Below, in pieces: positions 1 through 11,280 of a stretch of 64,000 nt of DNA. A program made the translations under genes and the position numbers. Source of the stretch: Eupeodes corollae (Eukaryota > Arthropoda > Insecta > Diptera > Syrphidae); the NCBI RefSeq assembly GCF_945859685.1, contig NC_079147.1, positions 186,851,174 to 186,915,173 of the forward strand, read 5' to 3'. Under the pieces are notes generated by a model. That model had not been told where the DNA came from. It saw only the letters and a program-made list of their open reading frames with translations, and made no database searches. Numbering within the stretch: the stretch's first letter is position 1; every line of letters begins with the position of its first letter.

Positions 1-27
1 TTTACTATGGCTCTTTTGTTCAGAACC

Positions 28-160
28 TTGTTAAAATATAAACTGTAGGTCCCTTTCATCTCTGACAACATTGCTCGCATACAGGAATGGTTGAGAGTTG
101 TAAGTCACTAGGCCCTGATTCTTCATGGACTGTTGTGCCACTTAGTTTATTTATTTTAAT
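28..160 (+). repeat. tRNA-derived SINE, 3' part only
   Basis: This is the 3' body of the SINE family that recurs at 1735-2010, 8638-8932, 11281-11546 and 46866-46995. Shared landmarks are AACTGTAGGTCCC, ACAGGAATGGTTGAGAGTTG and GGACTGTTG followed by a TTTATTTATT tail. The tRNA-like 5' part is missing, so this is a truncated copy. Family membership is read directly from the other copies in the window. Confidence 0.8.
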
Positions 161-1734
161 AGATTGTGCGTTTTAATATGTTTCCTGCCAAAAAGAATAA
201 CCTTTAACTTTATTTTTAGGATTAACTGGGCCTTAAAAATCCATGTTTTAGTTGTTGAACGTGAAACTAAGTTTTCCTGGTTGGTTAACATTCGCAGATA
301 TTTGTTTAAATCAGTACCTTAAACAAATTATTACCCATAATTCAGAGAAAATTCAGATTCTTGTATAGTCAGCCCCTTAAGTTCCAGTAGTCGGCCACTA
401 GAGTTGTCAGTAGTCGGCCCTCTTTAGTAAATCCATTTTTTTTATAATTTATACATACAAGTATTCAATAAAGCTGCCACTGAGAGGTTTGTGCAAACAA
501 CTACTAAATTTCATCACATATTTAAAAAAACAAGTCTTCTTACTTTGTTTGTAGATTTTAAGTTTAAGATACCTTCTTCAGCACCCTTTAAGAAATTAAA
601 AATGCATTACGTTCTTCATTAAAAGTACCCTTGGTGTGATAGTGTTGAGGACTGTTATTCCAGACGAGGTGTTGGTTCAATGCCTGATTTGAACACATCA
701 TTTTTTTTTTCAAAATAACTGTCTCTTGCGATTAATTCACAAATTTACCAGGAATAATTCTTGTCCTTCTCAACTTAACCGTTTTAAGTCTTCTGGTCTT
801 CTTCTTCCCTTCCTATTGTATTCAAGTATCAAATTAAAAAATACCTCACAGACCAAAAGCTTCTCAATGATCGGCAGAGGAAGTATGCCTTTTGTAGCCA
901 AAGATTCATTTGTGATCTCATTTTTTCTTTTTATTATGTGGCGGGTATTGCATGCAGAAGAAGAGTCTATATACGTTTAATTGCATGTATTTCTGCTTGT
1001 CGTCGCGATTACAGCTTTAAGGATTTCGTAGATTGAATCCAAACTTGGAAATTGAGGTTGACACATGAATAAAAGTAGTCACCGTACATATTTTTTGTTT
1101 AAAAATAGATAACTCTAATTTTCTCAATACCGTCCAATAGATTTTCATGAAACTCTCTAAAATTTTGTTCCATTCAATAAAAAATATATTTTTGCATTTC
1201 TTTAAAATAATAATCCCTTTAGCCGATTTAAATAATTTCGGTTCGTATAAAAAATGTCTAATTCTTGTTGAGTTGTTAAAAAATATTCATCATTTTCTTA
1301 TATTTGGGGCCTTTCAATACAAGACGTGCTGGAAAGGTTGAAGTTTGACATCTTACAAATAAACACTCCTGTGTATCAGGCCTGTATTAATGATCACCTG
1401 TCTGACTTTCAATGCACGTATTGTTCACTCTAGCCTTGATAGCATTGTTACATTGTTAAATGGGGTAGAATTCAATGCCTCAAAAAACCAACATTTTCAT
1501 CATGATATAAATAAAGTTAAGTAAAAAATACTGCAGTAGCTAATGTTACTGTAGCCACATGACCCCCCCCCCTGTCAAAACCTACGGCGGTAGTACTTGC
1601 ATAAATAAAGACCACATTAACTTTGAACGGGATGGTGCTGCAGGAACACCTTACGATCTATTTATTGAAGAGTAAGTTTAATGAGTGTATTATCTTTGAA
1701 ATGGACCAGTCGATTGGCTGCCTCTTGCGCAAGT
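161..1734. other. AT-rich DNA without recognised gene
   Basis: Only short open frames with no recognisable domain are present. There is a direct repeat of CAGTAGTCGGCC near 388 and 408, and a run of ten C at 1563-1572. I see no transposon ends, tRNA or splice-supported coding exon. Confidence 0.6.
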
Positions 1735-2010
1735 TCGTGCAATTTAACGACTGTCATGCCAGAGGTCTTGGGTTCAATCCCTGCCTGTGCCATCTAAAGT
1801 TCTTTACATGGGTACTACTGAGGAATTGACAAATCATCTAAGTAGGGTAAATCTAGTAATGAAAAGTGGTTTCTCAAAATTAGCCGTTCGGATTCGGCTA
1901 TAGGTCCCCTTCATCCCTGACAAGAGTACTCGCACACAGGAATGGTTGAGAATTGTTAGACACTAGTTCTTAACGGACTGTTGCGCCATCTAATTTATTT
2001 ATTTATTTTT
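1735..2010 (+). repeat. tRNA-derived SINE copy
   Basis: The copy contains the Pol III B-box-like GGTTCAATCCC (about 1771-1781) followed by CTGCCTGTGCCA. Next comes the family body (GCCGTTCGGATTCGGC, ACAGGAATGGTTGAGA, GGACTGTTGCGCCA) and a TTTATTTATT tail. The A-box side of the tRNA head is diverged compared with the copy at 8638-8932. SINEs of this type are transcribed by Pol III and mobilised by LINE reverse transcriptases in trans; that is family knowledge, not something shown here. Confidence 0.85.
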
Positions 2011-2889
2011 AGAATATTTTCTTTGGGGTTACGTTAAGTCATTAGCTTATACCAAAAATACGATAACTTTAAAAGATCTTAAAGTTGGAATGGAACGTGA
2101 AATAACGGCGGGTTTGCACCGAAATATCCGAATAATCGAAAATTGGCTTTAACCAATCGACTTATCATAACTTATTTAAGTCTCTTATGCAATATTTAAG
2201 AAATTATTGGTGAAAAACATGGTTAATTCAATTACATCGCTTTTAAAAAATCATGATGTTTTGTAATCGTTATTTAAAAAGATTATATTCTAACAAAATG
2301 CTCTCCATTTAAAAAAATAGAAATGTACTCCAATACCTCTCTTTTAACTTCTCATTTTTAATAATAATTCTCGCATCACTGCATGTAATTTACATAAAAG
2401 GATACTAAGATGCTCTTAAGTGTACGGTCGGCTAGAAAAATAAAATGCACGACTATCTCGTACGAGCTTGATTATATGTCTAAAGAGTCTGTTAAAAAAT
2501 ATTCCTTTTATTTTAATATTTAAAAACGTAAATTCAAGAAAGTTTGTGTTCAAAAATTTAAACGCTATTTGATGTCCTCAAAAAAACTTAATTTTTCAAA
2601 ATTTTTATTTGAAATTCATTTTTTTTTTTTCAATTAATCTTGTCAATTTTAGTTTAAAAATATTTTTGGTATGCAGTTATTTAACACTTACTTTAAGACG
2701 TTTTAAATTTCAGTTTCTTAAAAAAATAATGAACCATTTTCAAAATATTGCATTTCGAAAAAAAATTTATATTTTGGTTTGTTTTTGAGAACATGCGAAT
2801 TTTCGTATTGGGACTAGTGTTGTTTTTAGTCTTAAAACAAAAATTAAAAATCTGTTAAAAAGCTTAGTTCTTAAATTGACCAAATACTT
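2011..2889. other. AT-rich DNA without recognised gene
   Basis: The stretch is long A/T-dominated sequence with homopolymer runs. I see no coding frame of note and no recognised repeat. Confidence 0.55.
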
Positions 2890-2990
2890 TGGGCTTTAGG
2901 ACAGAATTGGGGACCCACTTCTTTCGACTTCTCTATCATCGTAATGTCATGTTTGATTAAAGTCTCGAGTTTGAAATTTCTTTCGGAGTA
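2890..2990 (+). repeat. Dispersed repeat shared with 43215-43330
   Basis: The block GGGACCCACT, then CTTCTCTATCATCG, then a GATTAAAGTCTCGAGTTTG-like stretch is matched in the same order at 43215-43330, with about one mismatch in six. Two diverged copies 40 kb apart indicate a dispersed repeat. I cannot name the family or find its ends. Confidence 0.6.
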
Positions 2991-4884
2991 AAAATGAATA
3001 AAGTATACTTATCTATCCATGAATGATTTAGAATTTGCTTAAGAACCATCAATTGCTCAAACTCTCAAAAAATCCTTGAATAAATATTTAAATGATGTAA
3101 ACTTAATAAATTTAGCAAAACACAGATTTGAGACTCAAAATCGTGTTGCTATACAATTTTACATTTTTTGTATACATTTTACATTAAAATTCAAACCGAC
3201 CATTATCCTTGTCCTTCCCCATATACGTATGTCCATTGTACAGTGTACATGTTGTAGTATATGATTTTACTTGCACTGCACAGCACATAATCAGAGTCCC
3301 CATACAATTCTGAGTTCATTATTTATACAAACTTTGCACCTATTTTGCACCTCATCTACACAATACACTACCGTATACAGAAGTCGTATTTTTTTTTGTG
3401 TAGCTATTCCCTCTTAAAACATAATCTCTCCCTATAGCCCTCCACATTCATTCGAAAAATGCAAATCAACTTGATGCAATCTGGAACATTTCGCACAAGC
3501 ACAAATAGCACTTCGTGTTGCCCTAAAAACATCAAATAATCACGGGAATATGTAGAAACTTTACAGCTCTGCGTTTGGTGGCCAAAGGATATTTCTCTAT
3601 CTGTGAGAGTTTCGGAAAAGGAAACAAACAAAAATATTTCAACAACAAGAAAAAAAAAACAAAACCTAGCCATGGACCGTTTTACAGTTCAAAACTCGAC
3701 ACAGGGAAGGGCCAGATTCAGAGTCGCAGCGAGAGTCAGAGTCCGCCATTGCCAATACGAAGGAAGAAGCAAATAAACAAAAGCTTTGCCGAAAAATTCA
3801 AATATAATATATGCATATGTATGTGTTGCGTTGTGTTGTGTATGGAGATCTATGAAAAAATCCGTGCTTTTGCTTTGCATTGCATTAGTTTTGTCCCCAG
3901 GTACCACCTATCTGCTACATCCTGCCTCGCCTCACGACTGTCCTGGCCTGGCCTGATGCTGATGGTTGAAGCTGTAAGGATATTTTTTTTTTCTTTTTTG
4001 AGATTCGTTGTAGGTGTATGGTTTTTATGTGTTGCTACACTAAACCATCAGCGTTTATTTTGCAAAGTGAGTCAAAACATAAAAAAAAGGATATTTTATA
4101 TACCTAGAGATGGGGAGGGAATACCTAACAAAAAAAATAAAGCCGAAAAGTGTTAGCACAAGTAAAAACTCATACGGGATTTCTCTAAATGCAAATAGAA
4201 AAATATTTGCTTTTGGTAAATATTGTGTAGTTTTTGTTTCCTTTTTCTTTTATTTTTTATTTTATCTTCATCAAAATACACCACCACACTTCAAACACAT
4301 CTCAAACCCATACATAAAATACACATCACAACGACCCATCATATATAGGAACCTACCCTCTAACCATAGAAGTGTATATGTGTATATATAATTTTTGTGA
4401 TTTTTTGTTGTTGTTGTTTTTGGGGGTATCCTTGCGAATGATGGTAGAATAGTGTTTTGCATTTTGATATTCAATCCTCTGATGCAATCTAATTTGATTA
4501 GAATGAAGGGTGAATTGTGTGAAAACGTTGGTGTTAGGTAAAATAAATGATGTTTTGTTTATAATGATGTTCGTTATACACATATGTACACTACACACAC
4601 ACTTATACTATAAAATATAATGCTTAATATATGCATATGTCTTAATTTGGTTTTAAGCTTTTATGGGTTTATACACAAAAAAAATAGACACTTTCATAAA
4701 GAACAAAGTATGAAGGATTTTTAAAAGTGATTGGATATGTTTTTAAAATTGTCTGCCTATGGTCTATTTTTAAAATTGTTATGGAAAGGTTTGACAGAAA
4801 TCTGACTTGTTATGGAAAAGAAACTTGAAAACTTCGAATTTGCGCAATTTTAAAATGATTATTAACTTTCCATTTTTTTGTTAA
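2991..4884. other. Non-coding DNA, unclassified
   Basis: The region is AT-rich with a locally less AT-rich patch at about 3700-3970 (AGTCGCAGCGAGAGTC, CTGTCCTGGCCTGGCC). An open frame of 193 codons crosses it, but its composition is low-complexity and no domain is recognisable, so I do not call a gene. Confidence 0.5.
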
Positions 4885-4990
4885 ATTTAAAATTTTTGTT
4901 GACAACAAATATTTCACGAGTCAATAACGCTTGTGACTTCAATTCAATTGTTTATTTTAAAATGTGACTTGATAGCAAACTGGTAGGTAT
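4885..4990 (+). repeat. R1 repeat, internal fragment
   Basis: ATTTCACGAGTCAATAACGC followed by a TGTGACTT block matches the internal segment of R1 at 18236-18300 (CACGAACCAATAACGCT) and 44275-44330. Head and tail are not recognisable here, so this is an isolated, diverged piece. Confidence 0.6.
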
Positions 4991-5550
4991 AATTTTGAAA
5001 AAAAAATGAGGGGAGGATTTTTTTTCTAAACCAACAAAACTAAAAAACAAGTAAAGTTATTCATTTAACGTTACACACAGTCAGTAAGTTTTTTAGTAAG
5101 TCGGAAGGTAGAAAAATATAGTCACCTCAATTTTCACCGTATTGAAGGTATTTAACTCTCGTTAATGAATTCATCGTCCATACTGGTATCAATGTGAAGT
5201 TCGTTAAGTTCGTAATTGATAGCCAAGGGCCCAATTAGTTTAGGTGGTACTGTAACCATCAGGATTCAACCCTACCATTTAGTTGCCGACCCACATTTTC
5301 TTGTTCATAAATCAAACATGGTTATTGGTTATCCTTTTTCTTCAAGGCCATAATTTCTATAAAAGACAAGCGTCATATATTTATATGTGGAGTGTTGTTT
5401 TGCGGCATACCTTTTTTATTTTCAGAAACTTGTTCTGATTTTCGAGATCGTTTATTGCGTTTGACGTATCGATTTTGTTCTGTTTTGCTTTTTCGGCTCT
5501 GATACAACTAATTGTCATTTATCAAAATACCTAACTGTATGGGTTGGGGT
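4991..5550. other. Non-coding DNA, unclassified
   Basis: No coding region, repeat family or RNA gene was recognised in this stretch. Confidence 0.5.
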
Positions 5551-5692
5551 CGAAACACTGTATGGATCATAATACTGTATCGCAAAATGCTTTATTTCAG
5601 AATACTTTATGTAAGAATACTGTATGACGAAAATACTGTATTTCAAAATTCTGTATATCAAAAGTCTGTATTCCGAAATGCTGTTAATAGGT
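5551..5692 (+). repeat. Degenerate minisatellite, about 16-bp unit
   Basis: Nine imperfect head-to-tail units resemble AATACTGTATTTCAA, with variants such as AATACTGTATGACGA, AATTCTGTATATCAA and AAGTCTGTATTCCGA. The open frames on both strands here are products of the repeat and not genes. Confidence 0.8.
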
Positions 5693-6283
5693 TGAAAAAA
5701 AAGTCTCTTTGATGATGTAAAAAAGAGCACACCCGCTCCCAACTATGTATTTAGAAAAAATATATTAAAATGGAGATGTACAAACGCTTATATAAATAAT
5801 TTTTTTTTTTTTAATTCAGATTCTTTACAAAAGTGTTTTTTATTTTTCAATTTTCTCAAAAACAAGATAAAATGTAGAAACTAAGAGTCCTTAGCGTTTG
5901 ATAAAAAATTAATCACATCAATTACTTCTGAATAAGTATTTATGACCATTTGAAAAATAATACTCAAAGTAATTTTTCATAAATTTTAACTTTGAAAATT
6001 TCAAAAATTATTAACTTTATTAAAAAATAATTATAAAGTGTATCTACAATTCTGGCATTTGAAAAAATTATAAATTATAACTTAAGTGGAGCCGTTGTTT
6101 TTATTTAATATCTGTTTACATTTTAAAAGTAAATAATAAAATTGCCCCTTTTAACGAGTGGAAAAAGAATCCTTCTTCTACTTAAGCCCTTCAACCAAAA
6201 ACATCATCACTTCTAATCATAACTGTACTCGAAAAATAATAATTTTGAATCGACATTTTTTTTTTTTAAGCAACAACAACTTT

Positions 6284-6483
6284 NNNNNNNNNNNNNNNNN
6301 NNNNNNNNNNNNNNNNNNNNNNNNNNNNNNNNNNNNNNNNNNNNNNNNNNNNNNNNNNNNNNNNNNNNNNNNNNNNNNNNNNNNNNNNNNNNNNNNNNNN
6401 NNNNNNNNNNNNNNNNNNNNNNNNNNNNNNNNNNNNNNNNNNNNNNNNNNNNNNNNNNNNNNNNNNNNNNNNNNNNNNNNNNN
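6284..6483. other. Assembly gap of 200 N
   Basis: There are exactly 200 N. The round number suggests a scaffolding gap of unknown true length. Any open frame running through it is meaningless, and order and orientation across it rest on the assembler. Confidence 0.98.
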
Positions 6484-7384
6484 CATTCATCTCTCCCCAA
6501 ACGCAAATCTAATTTCATTTAGCCACTTTAACAAATTGTTTTGTGTTTGGGGCATGTGATTTTTTTGTATTCGTTTATTGTGTTGTTTTTTGTTTGTGTA
6601 TAGGTACCTTTTACTCTATAAAACTGAAATGGGAGAAATGAGGATATTGTGTGTTTTCCTATAGAAGAATGACATCCCTAGGTTGGTTTAGGAGCTTTTA
6701 TATAGGGAAGGTGAATAAATATTAAAAGAGAACCAAATTTATTCTTTTATGAAAAATAGGCAAAAATAACACACATACACACAACAATAGAAAAAAAAAA
6801 AACAAAATTATACGGTAAGACCCCAATAAGAGTAATAAAATGAAATTATGCATTTTTTGAGGCTGGATTTGATTTATGTTATATGGGCACAGAAAATTTT
6901 GTTGTATTGAAAAGCTTCTTTTGGCAAAAATAATTCAGTGAATTGAAACCTAAATTAAGTGAACAAATACATGAATTCATAACTTATTATAGTTTCTCGT
7001 GAAAAAAATATTTTATTTACTTACCGTAATATTGAGGGTTGAAAATAAAGCATGTTCGAATATTGACGAATGCTACAGATTTGTTGGTCCTTCTTTCGTT
7101 TTATAAGTTGAGTTTCTGGTGGCCACTGTCTAGTTTAAGCCTGCAAAAAGGAAAAGTTGTACAAGAATTTAAAATGATTTAAATCAGTCGGTCTTGGATT
7201 AAAATAATTTTCTTTCTAATTTGTAATATTATTATTTTTAAATACAAGCAAATGATAACGAAATTGAAAAATGTATTACTGATGTTAACAGGCGCAAGAA
7301 ATGACTCCAGCTATTTTGAGCTTAAAAGAATAAACTGAAATACAAAATCTTGTCGAAATAAAAGTGTTAATTTTGTAAAAGAGA
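6484..7384. other. AT-rich DNA without recognised gene
   Basis: No coding frame, tRNA or repeat with a recognisable relative in the window was seen. Confidence 0.5.
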
Positions 7385-7645
7385 AGAAGAGCTTTAACAA
7401 AATGGCAAACTACGAGATTTCCAGATGAAAAGACAGTCTTTAATCATCTTAACACTTATCTAAAAAAAGGAATTTGTGAGTTCAAAAATGATAACAAAAC
7501 TACCATATACTTTTATTAGGAAGCAGCAAAGAGTCTTAAAAGAAACCCATGCACAAAACCTGACAAATAAAATCTAAGGTAGACTGGAAACGCAAAACAA
7601 AAAGTTGACCTTTTTGATGAACATCTACCGAAAGTACATAGAAGA
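7385..7645 (+). pseudogene. Jockey-clade LINE relic, EN-RT linker
   Basis: Conceptual translation across frameshifts and stops gives RRALTKWQTTRFPDEKTVFN, then KSLKRNPCTKP and GNAKQKVDLFDEHLPKV. This is the linker between endonuclease and reverse transcriptase typical of Jockey ORF2. The last motif is closely matched by GNRKQKADLFAEHLANV in the Jockey element at 35608. Several in-frame stops show it is long dead. I see no RT core directly downstream in the same style. Confidence 0.75.
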
Positions 7646-7959
7646 TTGATTTCGGAATTGAATAAGTGGTTTTATGACGCACCATCCTGCATGAACGAAA
7701 GATCATACAAATTCATTGTTTAAGTTAAAGTTAGTATAATTTTCAAAGAAAAAAATGTCCAATCAACTTTTGGTTACCTTAAATTCTTGACAATAACTTG
7801 TAAACTTTCAGAACCCTACATATGGTTATTTAGTTTCTTGACGTAACCACAGAAATACAAATGTGGCTCGTCAAAAATCTAATTAAAATTCAAACTATTT
7901 TAAGGCTGGAATTGCAAAGTGATAAGCGGATAGTGAAATTAGTCAATGGTTTCTAAATT

Positions 7960-8230
7960 TCTGAACTGCTGGATTTGCTGGTGATAAGCATTTAAAACAC
8001 ATGCAATTTGCGTTGACCAAACTGTTTGGAAGAAGTTTTTAAGTTTGGTCACCGAAGAAATTTCAGAACAATGGAAGAAATCCTCTATAAACCTCATCCA
8101 CAAAAAAGGCAAGACAACGGAAATAAAGAACTATAAGCCCATTAGCATAATATTTTGCGTTTATAAACTATTGGCAGAATGTCTGTTTAGTGGAATGAAA
8201 GGAAGTCTTGAATTCCAATTATTCTTTTGA
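7960..8230 (+). pseudogene. LINE reverse transcriptase fragment
   Basis: A frame from about 8045 reads ISEQWKKSSINLIHKKGKTT and then NYKPISIIFCVYKLLAECL. This is RT motif 0/1 of non-LTR retrotransposons: a tryptophan before a basic strand, HKKG, and NYRPIS-like NYKPIS. Just upstream a second frame gives HLKHMQFALTKLFG, which belongs to the same domain, so a frameshift lies near 8040. No catalytic YADD/FADD box is present. It is probably a different family from the relic at 7385-7645; clade RTE/CR1-like is a guess. Confidence 0.7.
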
Positions 8231-8249
8231 GCAAGCTAATTTTTGAACT

Positions 8250-8282
8250 TACCGTGGCATGATGGTTAGTGTTTTGGACTGA
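8250..8282 (+). repeat. SINE head fragment with A-box
   Basis: ACCGTGGCATGATGGTTAGT matches the tRNA-like 5' end of the SINE copy at 8638-8932 read on its own strand (CCCGTGGCATGGTGGTTAGT). TGGCATGATGG fits an A-box. The match ends where the LINE endonuclease frame begins. Confidence 0.65.
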
Positions 8283-8293
8283 GCTTGGAAGAA

Positions 8294-8637
8294 AATTATT
8301 TCATCTTGGCCGGTGATTTGAACGCAAAACATGAAGATTGGGGAAATCAAACATAATAATCCCAGAGGTAACTATCTTTTTAATTTGATGAATCTTTACA
8401 GCGTTGAATGTGGCGTCGACCTGCTGGCTACTGAAAAGCCATCGTATCCAACAAGCGGCTACTTTCTGGATCTTTTGCTGTACGACACTAGACTGACAGT
8501 AACAGACAAAGTAGGTAATCAAATACGAAACTGCTTACAGACAGTCGAGAATGACATTGATCACTGTGGACTGGCGGCAGTAATGCAGATTCCGAACGAA
8601 CGCGTGGAGTGGGAGGAATACGTTGGTGGTGGGTGGC
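8294..8637 (+). pseudogene. LINE endonuclease (APE-type) remnant
   Basis: Translation reads YFILAGDLNAKHEDWGN, then after a frameshift near 8350 NPRGNYLFNLMNLYSVECGV and PSYPTSGYFLDLLLYDTRL. GDLNAKH is the GDFNAH-like catalytic strand of apurinic endonuclease-type LINE nucleases, and the P.YP..G.FLDLLL stretch is the following conserved block. The N-terminal half of the nuclease is absent. The frame is cut at 8637 by the SINE insertion, and the linker to the RT is largely missing on the other side. Confidence 0.8.
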
Positions 8638-8932
8638 GCAACAGTCCATTGTGAACCAAGGCCTAGTGACTTACAACTCTCAACCATTCTGTGTTCGAGT
8701 ACTGTTGGCAGGACTCGAAGGGACCTACAATTTTAGGCCGAATCCGAACGGCTAGTTTGAGAAAGCACTTTTTCATGACAAGAGTTACTCTTGAAGGATT
8801 TGTCAATTCCTCGCAAGAGGCAGTACCCCGCGAAAATTATTTTTTTTAAATTAAGGTGGCACAGGCAGGGATTGAACCCAAGACCCCTTGAATGACAGTC
8901 CAATGCACTAACCACCATGCCACGGGTACTAC
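8638..8932 (-). repeat. tRNA-derived SINE, near full length, antisense
   Basis: This is the best copy of the SINE. On the minus strand it begins CCCGTGGCATGGTGGTTAGT, with an A-box TGGCATGGTGG (8912-8922), and has a B-box GGTTCAATCCC (8868-8879). A body follows with GCCGTTCGGATTCGGCC-like, TGTAGGTCCCTTCGAG and GGACTGTTGCGCC. It lies within the LINE at 8294-11280, so it is younger than that LINE. I do not see a clear target-site duplication. A/B boxes define an internal Pol III promoter; activity is not shown. Confidence 0.9.
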
Positions 8933-8935
8933 GAC

Positions 8936-10142
8936 CTGGAGAACATAGCCCTACTTAATCACTTTTACCTCCGTAATGATATCACACATTGGCGATCTGA
9001 GAACCACGTTTTCATGCGGTTCAATGACAAATCCTTGGTAAATGCCATAATCGCCGGTTAAATGGGACCAAGTCTCTTGTTATTGACGAAGGTTGAGCTT
9101 CAGCTCATCTTCAATTCAATAAAAAATAAAAAGTCAGCAGGTGTCGATGGTTGTACTAAGACATTTACCGGTGGAGGCAATTGACATTTACACCACACTC
9201 TTCAATAATGCACTGAATAATGCATATTATCCAGTGCATTGGAAGACCGCTGTGGTTCATCCTCTCCCGAAAAGGGGAAAGGACAACTCTAACCTGTCAA
9301 ATCTTCGGTCGATAAGTCTTCTTCCTAGCATCAGCAAAGTTTTCGAAAAGATCATTAATAGGGCTCTGACTAAGTGGGCTGCGGACAACAAAATAATTCC
9401 GCATAAACAGTTCGGGTTCAAGGCGGGTCATGACACAATTCATGCTACGTCTAAACTCGTTTCTGATATCCAATGGAATAAATCAAAACAACAGTGCACA
9501 GGTGCTGTTCTGGTTGATTTGGAAAAGGCCTTTGACACCGTATGGTTAGAGGGTCTTTACCTAAAACTGAGCAGGCTGGGCATAAGAAAGCCATTGTTGT
9601 ATATACTGTATGATATGCTTAACGGTAGAAAGTTTGTTGTCAAAAGTGGCAATGTAACTTCTACCACAACATTCTCAAATAAAAATGGTCTTCAACAGGG
9701 AACGGTGAATTCGCCGATTCTCTTCAGCATTTACACCAGCGATCTGATAGGTAATCTTACAAAAGCAACTGCGTACGCCGACGATCTAATTGCGTACAGA
9801 ACGGCCCGAAAGGTTGAGGTTATTAGAATTCTCTTGCAGCGTGATTTCTACAAGATTCGGCGATATTGCGACGACTGGAAACTGAAAATAAATGTCCAGA
9901 AGTCGGAGACAATTCTGATCCGGACTCCGTTGGCTAGGGCCACTAGGGATACGTGCAAGAATTGGGGCAAGATGGTCATCGTTGATCTTCATGGGCAGCC
10001 ATTAGCGAGCAAAAGTGTAGTGAAGTACCTCGGTATCTGGTTAGATCAGTATTTATATTTTGACAGACATATAAATGCTGCTCTGTCCAGGGCCAGAGGA
10101 GCCTTCGCTCTGACGAAACGGCTGTTTTTGACCCCAGAGTGA
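8936..10142 (+). pseudogene. LINE reverse transcriptase (YADD)
   Basis: The region before the RT gives FNSIKNKKSAGVDG, the SAG.DG entry motif, then a frameshift near 9155. An open stretch of 333 codons (9141-10142) follows with KTAVVHPLPKRGKD, SISLLPSISKVFEKI, QFGFKAGHDTIHA, VLVDLEKAFDTVW (catalytic D), GLQQGTVNSPILFSIY and AYADDLIAY (catalytic YADD). Then come the thumb blocks ETILIRTP and KYLGIWLD. All main RT blocks are present in order. It encodes no RNase H here. It breaks at 10142, where the C-terminal part continues in another frame. Confidence 0.9.
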
Positions 10143-10729
10143 ATGTAATTTGCTACATGGCCCTCATATGGCCAATGATCGTTTATGGTTGTCCTGGGTG
10201 GTTCAACGTTGCCCCTTCCCAGATGGAGAAGTTTCGGGTGTCCGAGTGGCAGTGTTTACGACGCTGTACCGGCTTACATCGAACGGCCGAATCTTTTTAA
10301 GTGCATTACTTTATAGAGGTCCTATACAACGGGGCTGGAATCAACAGAATTGACAATTTCATGATAAAACTCCTTTGAAGTCACATTGCAAGAGCTATGT
10401 CTTCGACCAACAATTTAATTTTCGGGGCGTTCTATCCGAACGACGAGTATTTTGCAAGTGCACGCTTGATCGGCTTCATTCCACGAGAGGCATTCCTCTT
10501 TTTAGACAAATGCGGTCTGAAAAAAGATAGATTGGCAGTTCCGTTAATCTACCACGTCAGACGAAGAACCATGGATAGGCGACTCCTGTACAATCGGAAC
10601 GTCATGGCTGAAGGCGGAGCAGAGCTCCTTCGGTTCAGTAGGGCTGTGTTTGAACGGGACCGAACTGATACGGTGAATCAGGAGAACCAGTTTTGGTGGC
10701 TTCAATCGGCACTTGATAGTGGGTAGTCG
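10143..10729 (+). pseudogene. C-terminal part of the same LINE ORF2
   Basis: After a frameshift at about 10140 the product continues as ALIWPMIVYGCPGWFNVA and KFRVSEWQCLRRCTGLHR, then stops near 10303. A further open stretch (10397-10726) contains EAFLFLDKCGLKKDR, LAVPLIYHVRRRTMDRRLLY and ends in QFWWLQSALDSG. The LIW..I.YG block followed by a Cys/Arg-rich tail is the usual region after the thumb in Jockey-type proteins. Two lesions separate the pieces. Confidence 0.75.
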
Positions 10730-11280
10730 GGATGGGGTCTTATGCCTTGGCCGGCTTACATACTTGTTTAATAGTATAAGGGTTTAGTTTTAAGTAGAAT
10801 AGGCATGGTGGCAAGAAAAAAAAATACAAAAAAAAAAAAAAAATATTCAAGAAACATAAAAAAAGAAAAAAAAAAGACAACAAAATATGAAAAACAAAAA
10901 TGTGAGATAGTTAGATTTGCTGCTGTGGTTGTTCTAGTTTTAAGTAGTTTATAGGTAGAATAGGTAGTTTTAGTTAGTTTTAAGTTTTATTTAAGGACCT
11001 AATTTTAAGTAGTTTCTAAGTAAAAATAAAAAAGGATATTGATATTAGTTTTTTTTTTTTATTTTCTAATAAATACAAAAATAAATAAAATTTAAATGAA
11101 GTAAAATAGATCTTAGGGCCGAAAGGCATTAGTTTTAAGTGTTATAGTTTAACTTAGAGTGTCCGTATGGGACCATTAAGTTAGTTGTAAGTTATGGATA
11201 ATAAGGCTAGTTTTATGAATTTTTGTCTAGCTTTAAGATAGGCTTAAGATTGAATAAATAAAAATGAATTTGAAAAAAAA
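10730..11280 (+). other. LINE 3' UTR with A-rich block and A-tail
   Basis: A-rich low-complexity sequence (10818-10890) is followed by a GGTTGTTCTAGTTTTAAG-type stretch and repeated TAGTTTTAAG motifs. It ends with AATAAATAAAAATG and an A run at 11273-11280. The 24-bp string starting CTGCTGTGGTTGTTCTAG (10920-10943) recurs exactly at 31753-31776. Confidence 0.7.

Larger units (their letters stand above)
8294..11280 (+). mobile_element. Degenerate Jockey-like LINE with YADD RT
   Basis: This is a 5'-truncated non-LTR retrotransposon on the plus strand. In order it has an endonuclease remnant, an interrupting antisense SINE, a reverse transcriptase with YADD, a C-terminal region, a long 3' UTR and an oligo-A end at 11273-11280 after AATAAATAAAAATG. 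Frameshifts near 8350, 9155 and 10140 and stops near 9058 and 10303 make it non-functional. The order of domains and the A-tail follow the Jockey superfamily. I cannot assign a named family. A SINE begins at the exact end of the A-tail. Confidence 0.85.

Noticed and set aside
3575..4156. 193-codon open frame
   Set aside because: Low-complexity, no recognisable domain, crosses AT homopolymers, and no supporting splice or promoter signals.
6158..6559. 133-codon open frame
   Set aside because: It only exists because it runs through the 200-N gap.
8868..8930. Functional tRNA gene
   Set aside because: A- and B-boxes are present but an acceptor stem and cloverleaf do not form and the sequence continues into a shared SINE body found in several copies.
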